Source: an uncultured Bacilli bacterium (GTDB taxonomy: Bacteria > Bacillota_I > Bacilli_A > RF39 > UBA660). From it: a stretch of 9,568 nt of DNA. Below the pieces are notes generated by a model that worked only from the letters and a program-made list of their open reading frames with translations, was not told the origin of the DNA and did not search any database. Each line of letters begins with the position of its first letter. The first letter of the stretch is position 1. The stretch spans positions 1 to 9,568 of the forward strand of contig CATOJL010000046.1 in NCBI GenBank assembly GCA_951800155.1, read 5' to 3'. Below, piece by piece: positions 5,946 to 9,568 of the stretch. The position numbers and the translations under genes were made by a program.

Positions 5946-6442
5946 AGAGCTTGGAGAAATTGTTTTCTTCCCTAGAAGGAAGAGTTTTGTGCTATGGCAT
6001 TATGGAAACTTCTTATCTAGCTTGTATACAGAAAAATGAAAAGATAACAGAGTGTTTTCTCTTAGATTCGATTGATTTGGAAAGAGGAGGAAAGAGAGGA
6101 AAAGGGAAAAAAATTTCTCCTAAAAAATTTCTAAAAAGATTTGGAAAGAAAAGGATGGATATTTTAGTTGTACGTGAGGATGTACTTGGAAGTTTAGAAA
6201 AGAAACTACTTCCTATTTTTATCAAAATAACAAAGGCAAAAATTTATCTTTATTCTGTTGTGCATGTAGAGAAAACGAAGAAGCGTTATCAACGATATAA
6301 AGGAGTATGGAAAGATAAAAAAGAATACGTAGAGATTGATCTAACTTGGGTAAAACAAAATTGGCTTAAGGACAAGTTTTATTATTTAGAAGATTGCTGT
6401 ATTGATCTTGTAGATGCGATAAGTGATTTTTTGATAAGCTAA
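5942..6442 (+). CDS. Unknown protein translationally coupled to tcdA
   Basis: The 166-residue basic protein begins at GTG 5942, which overlaps the tcdA stop (GTGA). An AGAGGTG ribosome-like site lies inside the end of tcdA, so the two are probably translated together. I do not recognise a named family. Residues 12-44 (EGRVLCYGIMETSYLACI, then ECFLLDS) and 68-104 (KKRMDILVVRED, a charged stretch, then KAKIYLY) recall the first strands of a Rossmann methyltransferase fold, but no SAM-binding glycine motif remains. A very basic loop rich in Lys, Arg and Gly (about 48-71) could bind nucleic acid. There is no membrane segment or signal peptide. Its coupling to tcdA suggests a role close to tRNA modification, but this is inference. 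It is the last gene of its operon, and a new promoter follows at once. Confidence 0.75.
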   Translation: MKSLEKLFSSLEGRVLCYGIMETSYLACIQKNEKITECFLLDSIDLERGGKRGKGKKISPKKFLKRFGKKRMDILVVREDVLGSLEKKLLPIFIKITKAKIYLYSVVHVEKTKKRYQRYKGVWKDKKEYVEIDLTWVKQNWLKDKFYYLEDCCIDLVDAISDFLIS

Positions 6443-6449
6443 CTTTTAC

Positions 6450-6478
6450 TTGTATAAATCATCACTTCATGGTACAAT
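6450..6478 (+). promoter_or_regulatory. Promoter of the ruvX operon
   Basis: TTGTAT (6450-6455), a 17-base spacer and TACAAT (6473-6478) are seen, with an extended -10 TG at 6470-6471. The predicted start of the transcript is near 6485. Confidence 0.7.
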
Positions 6479-6517
6479 GAATGTATATTCATAAGAGTAA
6501 TCAAGAAAAGAGGGTAT

Positions 6518-6964
6518 ATGAGAATAGCGGGACTCGATTTAGGGACAAGAACATTAGGGGTTGCTATTTCGGATAGAACAGAAACCATTGCGACGTATTA
6601 TACAACAATTCGTTTTCTGGAAGGGGACTATGCGAGTGCTTTAAGGGAGATACAAGAAATCATTGCTACAGAAAAGATAGGTATGCTCGTTTTAGGATTA
6701 CCAAAAAATATGAATAACAGTATGGGAGAAAGTGCTATACGGACACTAAGCTTTAAAGAAAAATTAGAGGAACAATGTAAACTTCCTGTTGTGATGCAAG
6801 ATGAACGACTTTCAACAGTAGAAGCGACACATTGTTTAGTTGCATCAGATGTATCACGAAAAAAGAGAAAAAAGAAAGTGGATGGTGTAGCGGCTAGTAT
6901 TATTCTTCAAACGTACTTAGATAAAAGGAAGGTGACCACATATGGAAGAAAAGATGACATTTAA
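6518..6964 (+). CDS. ruvX: Putative Holliday junction resolvase RuvX (YqgF family)
   Basis: The 148-residue protein has an RNase H-like fold. The family is essential in many bacteria, with proposed roles as a Holliday junction resolvase and in rRNA processing. The three acidic active-site positions are present: Asp7 in GLDLGTRTLGVAISD, Glu96 (or Asp95) in DERLSTVEA, and Asp122 in KKVDGVAA. LVLGLPKNMN (57-66) is also typical. The length is normal. The start is set by the catalytic strand beginning at residue 3; AAAGAGGG (6507-6514) lies unusually close, only three bases before the ATG. Its 3' end overlaps the DUF1292 gene by 23 bases. Order and identity of the next three genes match B. subtilis yrrK-yrzB-yrrL-yrrM, but the usual upstream alaS-ireB pair is not here. 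Confidence 0.93.
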   Translation: MRIAGLDLGTRTLGVAISDRTETIATYYTTIRFLEGDYASALREIQEIIATEKIGMLVLGLPKNMNNSMGESAIRTLSFKEKLEEQCKLPVVMQDERLSTVEATHCLVASDVSRKKRKKKVDGVAASIILQTYLDKRKVTTYGRKDDI

Positions 6965-7235
6965 GGTATTTGATGATAATGGAAAAGAGATAGATTGTGA
7001 AGTATTATTTACTTTTGAATCAGATGAAACACATAAAAATTATATTGTTTATACAGATAATACATTAGATGAAGAGGGAAATACCAAGGTATATGCCTCT
7101 ATTTATACACCGGGAGAAGATGAAACAAAATTAGAACCAATTACAACCGATGCAGAATGGGATATTATTGAGAAAATTCTTGGCGAATTACAAGAGGAAG
7201 CAAAAAAAGCAGTGGAGGAAGACGGGCAAGAATAG
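6942..7235 (+). CDS. DUF1292 protein, YrzB-like
   Basis: The 97-residue, very acidic protein of the DUF1292 family is found next to ruvX throughout the low-GC Gram-positives; its function is unknown. MTFKVFDDNGKEIDCEVLFTF, NYIVYTDNT, VYASIYTPGED and a C-terminal DAEWDIIEKILGEL are typical of the family. The ATG at 6942 is chosen because AAGGAAGGTGA (6925-6935) precedes it; a second in-frame ATG at 6954 is possible but worse placed. It overlaps ruvX by 23 bases, which points to coupled translation. Confidence 0.9.
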   Translation: MEEKMTFKVFDDNGKEIDCEVLFTFESDETHKNYIVYTDNTLDEEGNTKVYASIYTPGEDETKLEPITTDAEWDIIEKILGELQEEAKKAVEEDGQE

Positions 7236-7252
7236 GCTCGTTTTGATGTGTT

Positions 7253-8338
7253 ATGAAACGAAGAATAAGATATGGGCGTATTGTTCTAGCTCTCCTTGTT
7301 TTTTTCTTTTTTATCCTTGTCCTTTGTGTTGTAGGAATTTATTTCTTTTATAAAACGAACATAAAAAGTGTTTCTAAGAAAAGTGAAAAAGTTACATTTA
7401 CTGTTGCAAGTGGAAGTACATATAATAGTCTTGCTTCTTCATTAAAAGAGTCCAATTTGATTCAATCTGAATTTGCTTATAAAATTTACTTAAAGTTCAA
7501 TAAGGTGAAACCACTGCAAGCTGGAACGTATGCTTTAGATCGCAATATGTCGGTGGAAGAAATTCTAGAGGTTTTAGGAAGTGGAAGTACAGAAAATCCA
7601 GATGCGATTCGAATTACTTTTAAGGAAGGACTTGTTGTAGCGAAAGTTGCTAAAGTCGTACAGGAAAATACAAATCATACAGAAGAAGAATTTTATAAGG
7701 TTATCACAGATACAACCTATTTAAAACAATTAATCAATAAATATTGGTTTTTGACAGATGCTATTTTAAACAAAGAAATTTATTATGCTTTGGAAGGATA
7801 TTTATATCCAAATACTTATGAATTTGCGAACAAAGATGTAAAAATTGAAACGATTATTGAAAGCATGTTAAATAGTATGGAAAAAAATTTAGAACCACAT
7901 AAAGAGAAAATAGAGGCTAGTTCCTATTCAATTCATGAAATTATCACTTTAGCATCTATGATACAGTCTGAAGGAAATAATGTGGATGATTTTAAGAAAA
8001 TGGCAAGTGTTTTCCTTACGAGATTGGAAAAAAAGATGAAACTACAAAGCTGTGCATCAGCCTATTATGGAGCAAAAAAGATTATGGGTGTTGATGCTTT
8101 TGGAGATGCTTATTTAAAAAGTAATAGCTATAATACCTATGTAATTGCGGGCCTTCCTGTAGGACCAATCTCTTCTCCGGGAGTAGATGCAATTGGATCT
8201 GTTTTAAATCCAAGTGATAGTAAGTATCTATATTTTGCATCAGATAAAAATATGAAAGTTTACTTTTCAGAAACGTACCAAGAACATCAAAAAACAATTA
8301 ATGCGTTAAAAAGTGCAGGGAACTGGTATGGATCTTAA
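7253..8338 (+). CDS. mltG: Endolytic murein transglycosylase MltG (YceG family)
   Basis: The 361-residue membrane-anchored enzyme cuts nascent glycan strands inside the chain and is thought to release them from the synthesis machinery. An N-terminal membrane segment (about 10-33) leaves the rest outside the cell. A LysM-like subdomain spans about 46-110 (TFTVASGSTYNSLASSLKE). The catalytic YceG domain contains EGYLYPNTYEF (181-191), LASMIQSEG (233-241, with Glu240 as the expected invariant Glu), LQSCASAYYG and AGLPVGPISSPG (299-310). Length and order of motifs are normal, so it should be active. The ribosome site is weak, and the gene probably depends on translation from DUF1292 17 bases upstream. 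The methyltransferase gene starts inside its last codons. Confidence 0.93.
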   Translation: MKRRIRYGRIVLALLVFFFFILVLCVVGIYFFYKTNIKSVSKKSEKVTFTVASGSTYNSLASSLKESNLIQSEFAYKIYLKFNKVKPLQAGTYALDRNMSVEEILEVLGSGSTENPDAIRITFKEGLVVAKVAKVVQENTNHTEEEFYKVITDTTYLKQLINKYWFLTDAILNKEIYYALEGYLYPNTYEFANKDVKIETIIESMLNSMEKNLEPHKEKIEASSYSIHEIITLASMIQSEGNNVDDFKKMASVFLTRLEKKMKLQSCASAYYGAKKIMGVDAFGDAYLKSNSYNTYVIAGLPVGPISSPGVDAIGSVLNPSDSKYLYFASDKNMKVYFSETYQEHQKTINALKSAGNWYGS

Positions 8339-8912
8339 GATAGAAGAATTAGAAATGTATGCCAAAGAGAATCATATTCCTATTATGTTAAAAGATGGCA
8401 TTACATTTATGCTTACTTACATTAAAGAAAATCAGGTAAAAAATATTTTAGAAATAGGATCTGCCATTGGTTATTCAGCGATATGTATGTGTTTAGTGGA
8501 CAAGGATATCCATGTAACTACTGTAGAAAGAGATGAGAAACGCTACCAGGAAGCGGTAAAAAACATAAGGAAATTTCATTTAGAAGATCGAATTTCTATA
8601 TGTAATCAAGATGCTTTTACCTTAGAATTACAGGATACATTCGATTTGCTATTTATTGATGCTGCGAAGAGTCAGTATATTAAATTTTTTGAAAAATTTA
8701 CTCCCTTTTTAAAAAAAGGGGGAGTGGTATTTTCTGATAATCTCAATTTTCATGGATTAACACACACAACAGAAAGAATTGAAAGTAGAAATGTTCGAGG
8801 TTTGGTTCGAAAATTGAATGATTATATTTCATTTTTAAAACAGAATACCATGTTTGATACAAAGTTCTATGATATTGGAGATGGAATTAGTGTAAGTATA
8901 AAAAGGGAATGA
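8328..8912 (+). CDS. trmR: O-methyltransferase, TrmR/YrrM-like tRNA wobble methyltransferase
   Basis: The 194-residue class I SAM-dependent O-methyltransferase is of the Methyltransf_3 (COMT-like) family. Motif I is ILEIGSAIGYS (40-50), the acidic residue that would bind the SAM ribose is Glu67, and Asp111 with Asp137-Asn138 (FIDAAK, SDNL) are the metal ligands. Position directly after mltG matches B. subtilis yrrM, whose product TrmR methylates 5-hydroxyuridine at the tRNA wobble position. The function is therefore assigned by synteny and family, not by a diagnostic motif. ATG 8328 is preferred over GTG 8313 because AGGGA (8317-8321) precedes it. It overlaps mltG by 11 bases. In B. subtilis the U32-peptidase-type hydroxylation genes follow; here an insertion sequence follows instead. 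Confidence 0.85.
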   Translation: MDLKIEELEMYAKENHIPIMLKDGITFMLTYIKENQVKNILEIGSAIGYSAICMCLVDKDIHVTTVERDEKRYQEAVKNIRKFHLEDRISICNQDAFTLELQDTFDLLFIDAAKSQYIKFFEKFTPFLKKGGVVFSDNLNFHGLTHTTERIESRNVRGLVRKLNDYISFLKQNTMFDTKFYDIGDGISVSIKRE

Positions 8913-8929
8913 TTCTCATTTTTAATAGG

Positions 8930-8958
8930 AAAAGATTTAGAAAAACTCTAAATCTTTT
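8930..8958 (+). terminator. Terminator of the ruvX operon
   Basis: A perfect 12-bp stem AAAAGATTTAGA (8930-8941) / TCTAAATCTTTT (8947-8958) has a 5-base loop. The T-run is partly inside the stem, and the hairpin would work in either direction. Confidence 0.75.
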
Positions 8959-9109
8959 ATATTAATTGTTTTTATGCTCCTACTTATGAGTACATTATAT
9001 TAGTATAATCTTTAAAAGATAAATTTGTAGATGCTCAAATGAAAAATTAAATTGACCAAAATAAAAAAATAATGTAATATAATGACATTGAATGAGTAAA
9101 TGGACCAAA

Positions 9110-9137
9110 ATAGTATATAAAAATCATTATATACTAT
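9110..9137. repeat. Perfect 11-bp palindrome
   Basis: ATAGTATATAA (9110-9120) and TTATATACTAT (9127-9137) are exact inverted repeats around a 6-base centre. Read on the minus strand it is followed by TTTG, so it could be a weak second terminator after the transposase. Confidence 0.5.
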
Positions 9138-9170
9138 AAAAAAAGTGGAATGTTTAGTTTTTCATTCCAC
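9138..9170 (-). terminator. Intrinsic terminator on the transposase strand
   Basis: A perfect 8-bp stem GTGGAATG (9145-9152) / CATTCCAC (9163-9170) has a 10-base loop. On the minus strand it is followed by seven T (9144-9138). It would stop transcripts leaving the transposase gene before they run into the ruvX operon. Confidence 0.65.
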
Positions 9171-9263
9171 GAAAAAAAGTGTCGAACACAATACTGTGAA
9201 TGACTAAATGCACCATTTAAGGTGTTACAATATGAATGATTAAGCGTGCCATTTTACCCATTC

Positions 9264-9311
9264 GATAATAATAAATACACTATGCCTTAGGCTTCGTTAT
9301 TTATTATTATC
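9264..9311. repeat. Long palindrome overlapping the transposase stop codon
   Basis: GATAATAATAAATA (9264-9277) and TATTTATTATTATC (9298-9311) are 14-bp exact inverted repeats. The stem continues with a bulge and two mismatches to GCC-TTA-GGC at the centre. The stop codon of the transposase (9297-9299) lies in one arm. There is no T-run after it. Confidence 0.6.
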
Positions 9312-9568
9312 TTTATTGAGTAAACTAGGTTTAAGTATAATATCTTTAGAGTGGATAAAATAAAAACCTAGTTTTTTTATGTTTTCTTTTCCAATTTTTT
9401 CTTCTATTAATTCAAATGGGGTTCTGCCGTCTAGTTTTTCTCTTTTGGTATTGTTAATATGATTCATCATTAATAAAATATCTTCGTCAGAGTATTTATC
9501 TAAATCAGTGCCTTGAGGAATAAATCTTCTAATATATTCATGAGTTACTTCAATACTGCCTTTTTGAT
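9297..9568 (-). CDS. IS30-like transposase, C-terminal part (runs off the window)
   Basis: About 90 C-terminal codons are visible; the start lies beyond the right edge. The reading KGSIEVTHEYIRRFIPQGTD, then LMMNHINNTKREKLDGRTPFEL and near the end IILKPSLLNKDNNK, matches the end of the DDE domain of IS30-family transposases (compare GTNENTNGLIRRYFPKGTD in classical IS30, quoted from memory). The glutamate in SIEVTHE aligns with the catalytic Glu of the DDE triad. The visible part has no stop or frameshift, so the copy may be intact. It converges on the ruvX operon. An 11-bp inverted repeat (9322-9332 and 9364-9374) lies inside the coding region. Confidence 0.85.
   Translation of the reverse strand, partial: QKGSIEVTHEYIRRFIPQGTDLDKYSDEDILLMMNHINNTKREKLDGRTPFELIEEKIGKENIKKLGFYFIHSKDIILKPSLLNKDNNK

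Larger units (their letters stand above)
9042..9256. repeat. Four degenerate repeat units at the IS end
   Basis: Related units are seen at about 9042-9063 (best over AAATTGACCAAAATA), 9091-9112 (AATGAGTAAATGGACCAAAA), 9199-9220 (AATGACTAAATGCACCATTT) and 9235-9256 (AATGATTAAGCGTGCCATTT). The last two lie 36 bp apart and the second and third lie 108 bp apart, three times that spacing. They are all in the same orientation, next to the 3' end of the transposase gene. Transposase-binding repeats at the element's end are the likeliest reading. Confidence 0.55.
8960..9296. other. Non-coding tail of the insertion sequence and its junction
   Basis: No gene is visible between the operon terminator and the transposase stop codon. 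The stretch holds four related repeat units (about 9042-9256), an 11-bp palindrome (9110-9137), a terminator-like hairpin (9138-9170) and one arm of a long palindrome (9264-9311). The exact boundary of the element is not evident by eye. Confidence 0.6.
9042..9568 (-). mobile_element. IS30-like insertion sequence, downstream end only
   Basis: The element comprises the transposase end, its palindromes and the repeat units on the side facing the ruvX operon. The outer end is placed at the first repeat unit for lack of a better marker. The target duplication and terminal inverted repeat cannot be defined because the other end lies outside the window. Confidence 0.5.

Noticed and set aside
7940..7980. 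MltG lacking one glutamate of the ASIIExE motif (ASMIQSEG)
   Set aside because: The second glutamate (Glu240) is kept, and Gln at the first position occurs in other Gram-positive MltG proteins as far as I recall, so inactivation is not supported.
1..9568. CRISPR array, riboswitch, toxin-antitoxin or defence genes
   Set aside because: No regularly spaced identical repeats, no recognisable riboswitch core before any gene, and no gene with a defence-type motif were seen.

Overview
The window comes from a very AT-rich, low-GC Gram-positive-type bacterium (Bacillota or a walled relative near the Mycoplasmatota, such as Erysipelotrichia or RF39-like gut Bacilli). The reasons are the base composition, AGGAGG-type ribosome sites, sigma-A-like promoters with TGn extended -10 boxes, and the gene block ruvX - DUF1292 - mltG - O-methyltransferase, which matches Bacillus subtilis yrrK-yrzB-yrrL-yrrM. 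TGA is used as a normal stop codon, so this is not the Mycoplasma code. A peptidoglycan amidase and MltG imply a cell wall. The species assignment is an inference.

Layout. 1-250: an elongator tRNA-Met gene with its own promoter and terminator. 250-1118: no intact gene. This stretch holds a decayed tyrosine recombinase (integrase) on the minus strand whose 3' end faces the tRNA, an exact tandem repeat of the arm-site type, and a tiny ORF with a strong ribosome site. Together they look like the scar of an element once inserted at the tRNA. 1119-4082: a membrane-anchored amidase, two small proteins of unknown function (one membrane, one probably helical bundle), and a glycosyltransferase fused to a degenerate methyltransferase domain. 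Terminators follow the amidase, the helical protein and the glycosyltransferase. 4179-6442: a four-gene operon (CmpB-family membrane protein, Nudix hydrolase, tRNA t6A dehydratase TcdA, unknown protein coupled by a 4-nt overlap). 6450-8958: the ruvX operon, with its own promoter and a hairpin terminator. 8960-9568: the downstream end of an insertion sequence, with the C-terminal part of an IS30-like transposase on the minus strand and a palindrome- and repeat-rich tail.

How the genes fit together. Two operons each carry an anticodon-loop modification enzyme (TcdA for position 37, a TrmR-like methyltransferase for position 34). The second also couples DNA-processing (RuvX) to septal or lateral wall growth (MltG). 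The amidase adds a further wall enzyme. I do not see a convincing new multi-gene system such as a defence island. The observations most worth a second look are the integrase fossil at tRNA-Met, the repeated motifs at the IS end, the glycosyltransferase-methyltransferase fusion, and the unknown protein coupled to tcdA.
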